From Pollutibacter sp044353505 (GTDB lineage Bacteria; Bacteroidota; Bacteroidia; Chitinophagales; Chitinophagaceae): a stretch of DNA of 63,169 nt. The stretch is from assembly GCA_044353505.1 (NCBI GenBank), contig JBILBU010000010.1, positions 1 to 63,169 of the forward strand, written 5' to 3'. Positions 35,821 through 44,214 of this stretch are shown here, piece after piece. The position numbers were made by a program, and so were the translations under genes. Under the pieces are notes generated by a model. The model was not told where the DNA came from. It saw nothing but the letters and a program-made list of their open reading frames with translations, and did no database searches. Numbering within the stretch: position 1 is the first letter of the stretch; each line of letters starts with the position of its first letter.

Positions 35821-36732
35821 TTACTGAATAATGTTGTTTGACTTCATCCATGAAGTCAATGCATCGGTCCATTTTAATTCTGATCTGTTGTTGGTTAAGC
35901 CAAACCCATGACCTCCTTGTTCGTAGCGAAAGATTTCTGAAACGACGCCACTCGAGCGCAAAGCTTCGTGGTATTGGACTGCATTTTGAATGGGCACGGC
36001 ATCGTCATCGATTGCATGAACTATAAATGCTTTAGGTGTTTCGGCATTGACATGTAACTCATTTGAAAAATAATGAATCATTTTTTCGGAAGCATCTTCT
36101 CCCAATAAATTAAACCTTGAACCCTGATGGGTGTATTTTCCAAAACTGATCACTGGGTAGATCAATATTTGAAAATCCGGACGCAGTGAAATAGTTTTTT
36201 TGAAGTCCAACATCGGTTCACCATAATGAACCGCCAATGATGAGGCCAAATGTCCTCCTGCAGAAAATCCCATCACGCCAACGTTGGACGGATCTATTCG
36301 CCATTGTACAGCATTTTTCCTAAGCATGTATATGGCCTGTTGTACATCCTGCAATGGTGCGTATTTTTTATCAACTTGATGTAAAGTAGATGGGATTCTA
36401 TATTTTAGAACAAGAGCATGCACCCCCATAGAATTAAAATATTTTGCTACATCCGTTCCTTCATGCTCTGAAGCCAGTCCCCCATACCCGCCACCAGGAC
36501 ATATAATAACACATGGTTTTACAGCATCTGATTCACCTGCGCTGAAGAACAAATAACCCGGTATTGAAACTTTAGAAATAAAATATATATCGCCATTTCT
36601 GGAATCACTTTCCTCATTGGCTGCATCAATGAAATTAGGAATCTTCTTCTTGTAAAGGGGGTTGTACTGCGCAAATGAGTATTGCACCATCATGCTTGTT
36701 AGAAAAAAAAGTAAAAGAATGCACCTTGACAT
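35821..36732 (-). CDS. Secreted alpha/beta hydrolase, acetylesterase-like
   Basis: A 303-residue exported esterase-like protein. A signal peptide ends near YSFAQ. The oxyanion region CPGGGYGGLASEHEG (about 88), nucleophile elbow GFSAGGHLASS (about 165), Asp in HAIDDDAVP (about 240) and His in GGHGFGL (about 275) form the catalytic set of the carbohydrate-acetylesterase/BD-FAE type. It lies 2 bp after the KDPG aldolase gene, so it is the last gene of the kdgK operon and probably deacetylates the uronate-bearing glycan. Confidence 0.82.
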   Translation of the reverse strand: MSRCILLLFFLTSMMVQYSFAQYNPLYKKKIPNFIDAANEESDSRNGDIYFISKVSIPGYLFFSAGESDAVKPCVIICPGGGYGGLASEHEGTDVAKYFNSMGVHALVLKYRIPSTLHQVDKKYAPLQDVQQAIYMLRKNAVQWRIDPSNVGVMGFSAGGHLASSLAVHYGEPMLDFKKTISLRPDFQILIYPVISFGKYTHQGSRFNLLGEDASEKMIHYFSNELHVNAETPKAFIVHAIDDDAVPIQNAVQYHEALRSSGVVSEIFRYEQGGHGFGLTNNRSELKWTDALTSWMKSNNIIQ

Positions 36733-36734
36733 GA

Positions 36735-37397
36735 TTAGTTGCGGATGGACTTAATCAATGACAATACAGCTGCAGCGGATTGCTCAATGGCAGCATAATC
36801 GCGCGTTTCCATCAGTTTCTTGCTCACCAGCTTGCTGCCCATGCCCACTGCACTTACTCCAGCCTTAAACCAGCCTTCAATACTTTCTTTTGTAGTGTCA
36901 ACACCACCAGTAGGCATAAATACAAGTTTAGGAAATATCTCCTTGATGCTGCTCATGAATTCCGGACCGAGCAAATTACCAGGAAACAGCTTAATGAATT
37001 TGATTCCTGCATTTTCTGCAGCTATAATATCTGTAGGCGTCATGCATCCAGGACCAAAAAAGATATCATGAGATACACAATAGGCAGCTACTTCAGGGAT
37101 ATATCCAGGACTTACCAGGAAGTCGGCTCCCGCTTCAAGATAGTCGCCTGCTTGAGCAAGATTTTTTATGGTTCCTATGCCAAGAAGCAATCCTGGCATT
37201 TCAGCATTGCGAATTGCAACAAGTGTTTTGAAATTTGAGAGGGCAGCCTCTCCGCGGTTTGTGTACTCTACGGCCTTAACATTAGACCTGTATAAAGCCC
37301 TCAATATTTCAACACTTACTGTTTCATCGGCATTGAAATACAAGGGCAACATTCCCTGGGAAACAATTGTATCCAATACAATTTTAGAACTCGTCAT
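36735..37397 (-). CDS. kdgA: KDPG aldolase (2-dehydro-3-deoxy-phosphogluconate aldolase)
   Basis: A 220-residue class I aldolase that splits 2-keto-3-deoxy-6-phosphogluconate into pyruvate and glyceraldehyde 3-phosphate. The Schiff-base Lys136 lies in IKFIKLFPGN, and Glu44 with Arg48 in KAVEYTNRGE are the usual catalytic and phosphate-side residues. ADFLVSPGY (about 92) and MPTGGVD complete the set. Its start overlaps the stop of the YhcH-family gene by ATGA. The related 4-hydroxy-2-oxoglutarate activity is often present in the same enzyme. Confidence 0.92.
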   Translation of the reverse strand: MTSSKIVLDTIVSQGMLPLYFNADETVSVEILRALYRSNVKAVEYTNRGEAALSNFKTLVAIRNAEMPGLLLGIGTIKNLAQAGDYLEAGADFLVSPGYIPEVAAYCVSHDIFFGPGCMTPTDIIAAENAGIKFIKLFPGNLLGPEFMSSIKEIFPKLVFMPTGGVDTTKESIEGWFKAGVSAVGMGSKLVSKKLMETRDYAAIEQSAAAVLSLIKSIRN

Positions 37398-37852
37398 ATG
37401 TGTAGTTTAACTTTAATCACAATTTTTTTTATTTCTCCATCCCCTATCATTGGCGCATGGACATCTTCAGGGAAGAAGATTGCAAATTGACCATCGGTCA
37501 ATTGAAAAAACATATCAGGCATATCGTTATAAAAAAGAACATCCTTTTCCGCATTGTATTCGCCACGCGGATCAATGCAATTCTCCCTTGGCTTCCAACC
37601 GAATGTTTCAATTCCAGCAATGCAAATCTGTATATCAATATGCTGGTTATGACATTCGAATTTCGCCATTGATTCCTCAGGCTTCATGCCAATTTTGCTT
37701 GAAACAATCGCCCTTAGTTGATCACCATCGATCTCATATTTTCCTGATTCGATAGCGTGGAAGTCTAGCCCATGAATATACTCAAATGCCTTGGGGAATA
37801 AGGGATGGACCGCGTGATAGGTTGATAAATTAGCGCATGTATCGATTATCAT
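37394..37852 (-). CDS. YhcH/YjgK/YiaL-family (DUF386) protein
   Basis: A 152-residue cupin-fold protein of the YhcH/YjgK/YiaL family. Visible motifs are FECHNQHIDIQICIAGIETFGW (metal-binding His/Glu cluster, about 85), FAIFFPEDVHAPMIGDGEIKKIVIKV near the C-terminus. Members accompany sialic acid, xylulose and uronate genes and may act as anomerases or isomerases; the activity is not proven. Coupled to the aldolase gene by a 4-bp overlap and 16 bp after kdgK. Confidence 0.88.
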   Translation of the reverse strand: MIIDTCANLSTYHAVHPLFPKAFEYIHGLDFHAIESGKYEIDGDQLRAIVSSKIGMKPEESMAKFECHNQHIDIQICIAGIETFGWKPRENCIDPRGEYNAEKDVLFYNDMPDMFFQLTDGQFAIFFPEDVHAPMIGDGEIKKIVIKVKLHI

Positions 37853-37868
37853 ATTTATCTTTTAGAGA

Positions 37869-38903
37869 TTAACGTTGCACCCTTCCACTTCCGTCGCCCT
37901 TCATCAAATCTTTCACTTCGCTTAATGTTGCATGATTTAGATCGCCAGGGATAGTGTGCTTAATTGCACTTGCCGCAACACCAAATTCAGCAGCTTCGGG
38001 CATTGGCATTCCAGTCACCAATCCAAAGATTAGTCCACTTGCAAAGCTATCACCACTTCCCACCCGATCAACAATACGCACATTATACTTTTTTGTGTGG
38101 TAGAACTCGGTTCCATCATAAACGAGCGCACTCCATCCGTTATCACTTGCACTATGGCTTTCGCGAAGGGATGAAGCGATGTATTTGAAACCAAACTTCG
38201 CTTTCATTTGCTTGAACACATCCTTGAAACCATCAAGATCCAATTCTCCTTTGGTAACATCCGTATCCTTGGCCTTGAATCCAAGAGTCGTATCCGCATC
38301 CTCTTCATTACCAATACATACATCAACATACTGACAAAGTTCGGTCATCACTTCCCTTGCTTTTTCTTTACTCCAAAGTTTTTTTCTGTAGTTAAGATCA
38401 ATGCTGGTGGTTATCCCCCTTGCTTTTGCAGCCTTTAGTGCAGCCTCTGTGAGCTTTGCCGCCTTATCTGAAAGTGCGGGTGTAATTCCAGTTGTATGAA
38501 ACCAATCTGCACCTTCAAATATTTTATCAAAATCAAATTCAGAAGCGTCAACATCTGCAATTGAAGCACCTGCCCTATCATAAACCACCTGAGATGCACG
38601 CATGGATGCGCCGGTTTCAAGAAAATAAATACCAAGTCTATCTCCACCTCTGGCGATGAACTGTGTATCTACACCATATCTTCTGAGGTGGTTGATGGCA
38701 GATTGACCAATGGGATTATTAGGCACCTTGGTCACAAACGTACCATGAAGACCATAGTTACATAAGGCGGCTGCAACGTTGGCTTCGCCGCCACCATAGG
38801 TTACGTCAAAACTATCTGCCTGAACAAATCTTTTGAAATCGGGTGTAGACAATCGAAGCATAATCTCACCAAGTGTTACAACTTTTTTTGACATAGCGCT
38901 CAA
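37869..38903 (-). CDS. kdgK: 2-keto-3-deoxygluconate kinase (PfkB family)
   Basis: A 344-residue PfkB-family sugar kinase that phosphorylates 2-keto-3-deoxygluconate. Motifs: GEIMLRLSTPDFKRF at the N-terminus, YGGGEANVAAALCNYG (about 37), and the ATP/catalytic motif DRVGSGDSFASGLIFG (about 287) with the base Asp. An ATG at 38894 is an alternative start. It is first in the operon with the YhcH-family gene, aldolase and esterase, and completes the uronate route that UxaC, UxuB and UxuA begin. Confidence 0.9.
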   Translation of the reverse strand: MSAMSKKVVTLGEIMLRLSTPDFKRFVQADSFDVTYGGGEANVAAALCNYGLHGTFVTKVPNNPIGQSAINHLRRYGVDTQFIARGGDRLGIYFLETGASMRASQVVYDRAGASIADVDASEFDFDKIFEGADWFHTTGITPALSDKAAKLTEAALKAAKARGITTSIDLNYRKKLWSKEKAREVMTELCQYVDVCIGNEEDADTTLGFKAKDTDVTKGELDLDGFKDVFKQMKAKFGFKYIASSLRESHSASDNGWSALVYDGTEFYHTKKYNVRIVDRVGSGDSFASGLIFGLVTGMPMPEAAEFGVAASAIKHTIPGDLNHATLSEVKDLMKGDGSGRVQR

Positions 38904-38968
38904 GTTTTTAATTACGGATGGAAAATCAAGTTGTTGGTTCCATAAGGACGTCTACAACCTAAACAAAT

Positions 38969-38976
38969 CAAATATA
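38969..38976 (-). promoter_or_regulatory. TAnnTTTG promoter box of the kdgK operon
   Basis: On the minus strand this reads TATATTTG, an exact -7 consensus, about 65 bp before the kdgK ATG. The rest of the 281-bp spacer up to the PorP-like gene (39185) shows no gene and no clear terminator. Confidence 0.45.
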
Positions 38977-39184
38977 CAAAAAGAGAATCCGCAGTGGGAG
39001 TTTACATCACATTTTTTTACACTAGTAAATAACCCACAGGTTGATGAATCTAAAGGAACACGATACAGAGCCAATTGTATTATTCCAACAACGCAAACAG
39101 CAGTATACAAAGTTTGAACTAGCCCCTCCTGCATGGCCAGTCTAACATAACGAAGAAGCTGAAATGATATGACAATTGGATTAG

Positions 39185-40192
39185 CTAGTTCCAGGGCATT
39201 GCTTTTCTAGCTACATTGGGATCAAAGAAATGATATTTAACAGACAGTTCAAAACTGCGATTTCTTCTGTTATTAACCTGAATACCTGATGTATTCAGAT
39301 CATAGCTTAGTCCAATTTGAAGGTCGTTAAACAAATATCCAATATAGGGATAGATGGCATCTTGATTCCTATAGAAAAGTCCCAAATAGAAAACATTGTC
39401 ATCGTTCATTTCTTGCAGACTGACTCCATAAGCAGCACCAACAACGCTCGTGGTAGCAGCCCCTTGCTTAACATAAAGTGCAGATAAAAAAAGCTCCCCT
39501 TTCACACCAACAAGAAAAGAAGATCCGCCATGTACAGTAAAACGACTTGGCAACACATATTCATCATTACCTAGAAACGTCATCCTAGGTTGATTGATGT
39601 GGTATAGTGAAGCGCCAATAAAAACCCGCTTTCTGTCTTTAAGATAATTGTACATGGCCCCAACATTGATGTCGTTGTAGACAGCCCTTTGTGTTATAAA
39701 GTCTTCCGTATTGGAAAGAGAAAGATCAAACCCTCTGCTAGAAAATTGTGAGGTAAAAGATATTCGGTTGTAATCAAGCATTCGAGAACCCATACTTCCC
39801 TGGAAGCCAATTGCAAGATGTTGATTTCCTTCATCATCGAGCGATTGATGATAGGCTGCAGATAGAGAAGCATAATTACTGCTGTATGCGCCAGAGGAAG
39901 TTCTGTCATTCATCAACACAACGCCCACACCCAGCATGCTTTTATCCAATCTGCCTTGAAGCAGCCTTGTATCGAAGCTTACAGACGTTGTTGTAAAAGG
40001 AGTTCCTGCACTTAGCCACTGATTTCTAAAATTGGTAGTAAGCCGATGTATGCCGTCATAATACCCTGTGAATGCAGGATTAAGCGTAAGAGGAGCATTG
40101 AAGTACTGAGAATAGTAAGGATCCTGAGCATTACTTTTTAGTGATGCTTGCATGAGAATAAAGAACAATATGATCTGTGTCCAATTCCTCAT
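39185..40192 (-). CDS. PorP/SprF-family type IX secretion-associated outer membrane protein
   Basis: A 335-residue outer-membrane beta-barrel protein. The signal ends in SNAQ and the mature start QDPYYSQYFNAPLTLNPAFTGYY is the family hallmark; alternating hydrophobic beta strands follow and the end is strand-rich. PorP/SprF proteins anchor or assist the secretion of gliding-motility proteins through the type IX system. It overlaps by ATGA the gene for a large protein with the matching C-terminal sorting domain, a common pairing in Bacteroidota. Confidence 0.92.
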   Translation of the reverse strand: MRNWTQIILFFILMQASLKSNAQDPYYSQYFNAPLTLNPAFTGYYDGIHRLTTNFRNQWLSAGTPFTTTSVSFDTRLLQGRLDKSMLGVGVVLMNDRTSSGAYSSNYASLSAAYHQSLDDEGNQHLAIGFQGSMGSRMLDYNRISFTSQFSSRGFDLSLSNTEDFITQRAVYNDINVGAMYNYLKDRKRVFIGASLYHINQPRMTFLGNDEYVLPSRFTVHGGSSFLVGVKGELFLSALYVKQGAATTSVVGAAYGVSLQEMNDDNVFYLGLFYRNQDAIYPYIGYLFNDLQIGLSYDLNTSGIQVNNRRNRSFELSVKYHFFDPNVARKAMPWN

Positions 40193-42672
40193 CGAATAAG
40201 TATTACGGAGCCCGACTTCCTTATCTCTCGCCCATTATCCCCAACACCATGAACAACCCATGTATAGGTGTCGGCTGGCTGAGGCTGTCTTTGGTAGGTT
40301 CCATCCCATCCCTGCTCAGGATCAGTTGATGATGTTTGGAATACTAAATTACCCCAGCGGTTAAATATTTTTATGTACTGAAAAGATGCAATGCCAATAA
40401 GAATTGGATAGACCTTATCATTCCTTCCATCATGATTTGGAGTGAATCCGCCAGCAACCAAAATATCCTGCTCGTCAAAAATTCTAACAAGCTGCGAGTC
40501 TACAACCTGACAGCCAGACTTACTCGTAATTTTTACCGTGTACAATTGTTCTTTTTCAGGAGTGGTTAATATGGGAATCCTGATATAGGGGCTATTAAAA
40601 CCAGGGGCTGGCGTCCATTCATAAAAATCGCCCAAAGGCCTGGCTACTAAACTCACTGAGCGACCAACCATTGAGGTTATGGGAGTGTAGCTCATACCAG
40701 CTTGTGCAGATTCAAGCGTAATATTAACCATTGCGGAATCGGCTAACTGTGGACAAGCAACAGGGGTAACCTTTAACAAGACCATATACTCTCCGGAAAC
40801 AGGAAAAGTATGTGTTGTGTGCATGGAATTATCCGACATTCCATTCTCAAACTTCCAATGATACGCAACAGTTCCGCTATTTGCTGTGATTGAGTGATTG
40901 GTAAATTTAGAAGTGGCATTTATACAAAACAAATCATTTGAAAATTTTGCTGAGGGCTTTCGCACCAATGAAAGATTAACAAAGTTGGAACTCATTTTTT
41001 TACACCCCTTATCGGTTGAAAATTCAACTGTATATACGCCTTGACTAGGCGTACTATACGATGACCCAGTAGCCCCCAATATGGGCACTTCATTGAGCAA
41101 CCACTGATAGCCCACTGCTCCAGAAGCGTTAAGCGTTTGCTGCGACCCATTGCATATAATATTACTTGACGGTGCAATCAAGGTGCCAGTAGGAGAAGGA
41201 AGGAGTCCAACTATCTTTTCGTTTGAAGTAGAAGTACAACTATTTACGGAGATGTTTACCTTATAGTTGCCGCTGGCTGAAACTATGACGGAATTAGCAC
41301 CCCCATTATTGAGCGGCGCTCCATCTTTATACCATTGGTATACAGCAGAAGGGAATAAAGCGGTTTTTAATTTTACTGAAGTCTCTGGACAAATTTTAAT
41401 TGTTCCATCAATCAACATCTCCGGAACGTCATCGTCGGAGTATACCAGCGGAACAGCTGGAAGCCTGAAGGAGACAATCTGAAGAGCATTAGAGGTAACA
41501 GAGCACATGAATGAATTGGTGGCATTGACTGAAAATGTACCAGAAGACTTTGAAATAAAAAGTGAATCTGGACCTGAACTGTATGGGCTTATGTTATTAA
41601 ACCAATGATACGTGTTTTTTCCAAATCGAGAAGTGACTTTTAAAATGGCTGAATCCCCTTCACAAAAAGAAAGTGTGCCATTTAAGGTAGCGAGGGAAAC
41701 GATAGGAGTTGGCTTAACAACTGTTGCAATGGGCTCAGAGAATGGTGAAGTGCATTTGTTTTCATTCTCTACCCTAACGATATAACTTCTCGTTATTGGC
41801 AACCCTGCCATATTGCTGGGGGCCTTAATCTGGTATTCGTTTGACGTGGCTCCCATGATAAGATTGGAAACATCAGTTGAAGACAAATACCATGAGTACT
41901 TACTTCCAGGCACAGCAGACCTAACTTCCAGTAGGGCACTATCGCCTTGGCAAAATTCAAGATCATCTCCTGATGCAACTGCTAGGGAAGGTTTAACAGG
42001 ATTAGGATGTGCTGTTACCACAACACCTAAAGAACTATCCCTGCAACCATCCACATTTTCAGCGATTAATATGTATGTACCTGATTGTTTTGCTGTGCAT
42101 GAATTACCATCAACAATTATAGTAGAACCAAGAGACCATTTATGAGATATTGTTGGATTGGGAATTCTATCCAACGCTGCATGTAAGATTAACGAATCCC
42201 CCTCACAGAAAACATCTCCTCCTCGTGGGTAAGTAATTACGGGTGTTGCAGGATTTTTATTTACCGTAATCGTACTGCTAAAAACATTTGCACATCCAAC
42301 ATCATCTTTAACGGTGAGCGTGACTGTGTAAACCTTGGCCCCGCTGTATTGATGCGAAGGTGAAAAACCCGTAGAGAATGGTTGGCCATCGCCAAAATTC
42401 CATTGATACGTAGCGTCGCCAGTACCCGTTGAAGTATTGAGAAAATTGAACTTGTTTTCATCTAGGCACTGCACAGCATCTGAAATACTGAAGGATGCCG
42501 TATGCTTAGGAATACAGGGTGGTGCAGGTGGACTTGAAAATGCAATTGATTGAGGATTTTCCAATTGAGAAATAATACGCTCACCATTAGGGAAAGAAAC
42601 ATCTGCATGCACCTGCCCCGCTAAACATACTTGTATAAATGTAGTAAGGAAGAATAAGAGGCATTTCTTCAT
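40189..42672 (-). CDS. Large secreted protein with PKD and Ig-like repeats and a gliding-motility C-terminal domain
   Basis: An 827-residue surface protein with a signal peptide (MKKCLLFFLTTFIQVCLAG). A PKD domain lies at about 60-135 (YQWNFGDGQPF), then about five Ig-like modules of about 85 residues, each with an F/I-C-x-G/E-D/T-S motif (FCEGDSLILHA, FCQGDSALLEV, FCEGDSAILKV, ICPETSVKLKT, ICNGSQQTLNA), then another PKD-like domain (about 590-665). The C-terminus (VAGGFTPNHDGRNDKVYPI, IFNRWGNLVF, GWDGTYQ) is the gliding-motility/type IX sorting domain. It is probably an adhesin exported with the help of its PorP-like partner. Confidence 0.9.
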   Translation of the reverse strand: MKKCLLFFLTTFIQVCLAGQVHADVSFPNGERIISQLENPQSIAFSSPPAPPCIPKHTASFSISDAVQCLDENKFNFLNTSTGTGDATYQWNFGDGQPFSTGFSPSHQYSGAKVYTVTLTVKDDVGCANVFSSTITVNKNPATPVITYPRGGDVFCEGDSLILHAALDRIPNPTISHKWSLGSTIIVDGNSCTAKQSGTYILIAENVDGCRDSSLGVVVTAHPNPVKPSLAVASGDDLEFCQGDSALLEVRSAVPGSKYSWYLSSTDVSNLIMGATSNEYQIKAPSNMAGLPITRSYIVRVENENKCTSPFSEPIATVVKPTPIVSLATLNGTLSFCEGDSAILKVTSRFGKNTYHWFNNISPYSSGPDSLFISKSSGTFSVNATNSFMCSVTSNALQIVSFRLPAVPLVYSDDDVPEMLIDGTIKICPETSVKLKTALFPSAVYQWYKDGAPLNNGGANSVIVSASGNYKVNISVNSCTSTSNEKIVGLLPSPTGTLIAPSSNIICNGSQQTLNASGAVGYQWLLNEVPILGATGSSYSTPSQGVYTVEFSTDKGCKKMSSNFVNLSLVRKPSAKFSNDLFCINATSKFTNHSITANSGTVAYHWKFENGMSDNSMHTTHTFPVSGEYMVLLKVTPVACPQLADSAMVNITLESAQAGMSYTPITSMVGRSVSLVARPLGDFYEWTPAPGFNSPYIRIPILTTPEKEQLYTVKITSKSGCQVVDSQLVRIFDEQDILVAGGFTPNHDGRNDKVYPILIGIASFQYIKIFNRWGNLVFQTSSTDPEQGWDGTYQRQPQPADTYTWVVHGVGDNGREIRKSGSVILIR

Positions 42673-42850
42673 ATCAGACCCAGAGTTGTATGTGATAGGT
42701 TATTGGTTCTTGGTAAGGATATAGAATTCACACAATATAGGAAAATATTGTCGATATAGCTGATAACCAATATGTTAAAGCGCATTTAGCGCAAATCGGA
42801 AATCTTTCCGGCTGCTGACCCCAGAATTGCTTACCCCCATAGCCTAACTA
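42673..42850. other. Intergenic spacer with two small hairpins
   Basis: Between the aminotransferase stop and the adhesin start, GCGC-ATTTA-GCGC (42780-42792) and CGGAAA-TC-TTTCCG (42797-42810) could each form a hairpin. Neither has a following run of T on the minus strand, so they are not called terminators. They may be a regulatory or RNA-stability element. Confidence 0.25.
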
Positions 42851-44041
42851 CTAGGACAAATCAGCCAACGCTTTGCTGATTCTTGCCATTGCATTTTCGA
42901 TTTTTTCCATGCTGTTGGCAAAAGAAATTCTAATGCAATTTGGCTCACCAAAGGCCCTGCCTGTGACCGTGGAAACGTGTGCAGTATTTAATAAATACAT
43001 GCAGAGGTCATCAGCATCTTTAATGATTTCATCTCCAATCTTCTTCCCAAAATAGGCAGTGGTGACTGGAAAGACATAGAACGCTCCATCTGGCTCTGCA
43101 ATTTCTATACCTGGAATTGCTTTGAGCAGCTCCAGCATGCGCTGTCTTCTGCGGCCAAACTCCACATTCATTTTGATACTTGGGGTGAGGTCGCCCGTTA
43201 AAGCCTCGATAGCACCACGCTGGGTCACGGCATTAGCGCCACTGGTGTATTGCCCTTGCAATTTTTCACAGGCCTTTACGATGTCGGGATGTGCAGCGAT
43301 ATATCCAAGCCTGTAACCAGTCATGGCATACCCCTTACTTAACCCATTGATGATGATAACCCTTTCTTTTATATCGCTGAACTGAGCAATACTCTCATGC
43401 TTACCCACAAAATTGATGTACTCATAAATCTCATCAGAAATGATCAACACATCAGGATACTTCCTGAACACCTCAGCAAGCGCTGCCAGCTCCTCCCTAC
43501 TATATACTGACCCACTGGGGTTGCAAGGGGAAGAGAACATAAACATCTTCGTCTTTGGTGTAATTGAAGCCTCAAGTTCAGCAGGAGTTATCTTATACTT
43601 GTTTTCGATCGATGTGCGAACAAGCACCACCTTGCCTTCGGCAAGTTTTACAATTTCAGAGTAAGTAACCCAATATGGGGTAGGGATAACCACTTCATCG
43701 CCCTTATCAACAACGGCCATCACAACATTTGCAAGACTTTGCTTGGCCCCAGTAGAAACAAGGATATTTTCAGGTTTATAGTCGAGATTGTTATCCCTCT
43801 TGAATTTAGTACATACCGCCTCACGAAGATCAGGGTATCCTGCCACTGGGGTATAATGACTATAATTATCATCTACCGCTTTTTTTAAGGATGTTTTTAT
43901 GTGATCTGGTGTATCAAAATCTGGCTCTCCAAGTGAAAGATCAATAATATCAATCCCCTTTGCCCTGAGCTCTCTGCCCAATTTAGCCATTTTGAGTGTC
44001 TCCGGCTCAGCAAACAGATCAAGACGAGAAGAAAGTTTCAT
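42851..44041 (-). CDS. Class I/II aminotransferase, aspartate aminotransferase type
   Basis: A 396-residue fold type I PLP enzyme. The ATG at 44041 is preferred to an upstream in-frame start at 44080. Motifs: IIDLSLGEPDFDTPDHI (about 35), NILVSTGAKQSLANV (about 95), FSSPCNPSGSVYSREEL (about 170), the PLP Lys in NGLSKGYAMTGYRLGY (about 235) and Arg in NCIRISFANS (about 375). This wording is that of the class Ib aspartate (or aspartate/prephenate) aminotransferases. Single gene with its own promoter, divergent from secDF. Confidence 0.9.
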   Translation of the reverse strand: MKLSSRLDLFAEPETLKMAKLGRELRAKGIDIIDLSLGEPDFDTPDHIKTSLKKAVDDNYSHYTPVAGYPDLREAVCTKFKRDNNLDYKPENILVSTGAKQSLANVVMAVVDKGDEVVIPTPYWVTYSEIVKLAEGKVVLVRTSIENKYKITPAELEASITPKTKMFMFSSPCNPSGSVYSREELAALAEVFRKYPDVLIISDEIYEYINFVGKHESIAQFSDIKERVIIINGLSKGYAMTGYRLGYIAAHPDIVKACEKLQGQYTSGANAVTQRGAIEALTGDLTPSIKMNVEFGRRRQRMLELLKAIPGIEIAEPDGAFYVFPVTTAYFGKKIGDEIIKDADDLCMYLLNTAHVSTVTGRAFGEPNCIRISFANSMEKIENAMARISKALADLS

Positions 44042-44058
44042 GTTGTGTAGATTTCGTG

Positions 44059-44066
44059 CAAAGTTA
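44059..44066 (-). promoter_or_regulatory. TAnnTTTG promoter box of the aminotransferase gene
   Basis: On the minus strand this reads TAACTTTG, followed by C as in many Bacteroidota promoters. It predicts a very short leader, about 10 nt before the ATG at 44041. The same octamer occurs before the ABC-F gene. Confidence 0.5.
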
Positions 44067-44156
44067 GAAAAGTTGAGCAATAAGTACGGATGAATTTTTA
44101 CCCCCTGGCCCCCTGAAAATTCAGTATTCGAAAAAATGTTTTGACCTCAAAATCCC

Positions 44157-44184
44157 TATCTTTGCCCGCCCCGACTCCGTCGGG
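44157..44184 (+). promoter_or_regulatory. secDF promoter box and overlapping hairpin
   Basis: TATCTTTG at 44157-44164 is an exact -7 consensus. Directly after it CCCGAC-TCC-GTCGGG (44170-44184) makes a perfect 6-bp stem with a 3-base loop, followed by TTAATTTTT. The stem lies at the predicted 5' end of the transcript, 30 bp before the secDF ATG. It may protect or attenuate the mRNA. Confidence 0.45.
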
Positions 44185-44214
44185 CTTAATTTTTAAGCGT
44201 AAATAAGAATTGAT

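Noticed and set aside
36780..37238. 152-codon plus-strand open frame
   Set aside because: It is antisense to the KDPG aldolase gene, which has an intact Schiff-base motif.
42797..42810. Terminator for the aminotransferase gene
   Set aside because: The stem is short and no T-run follows on the minus strand.
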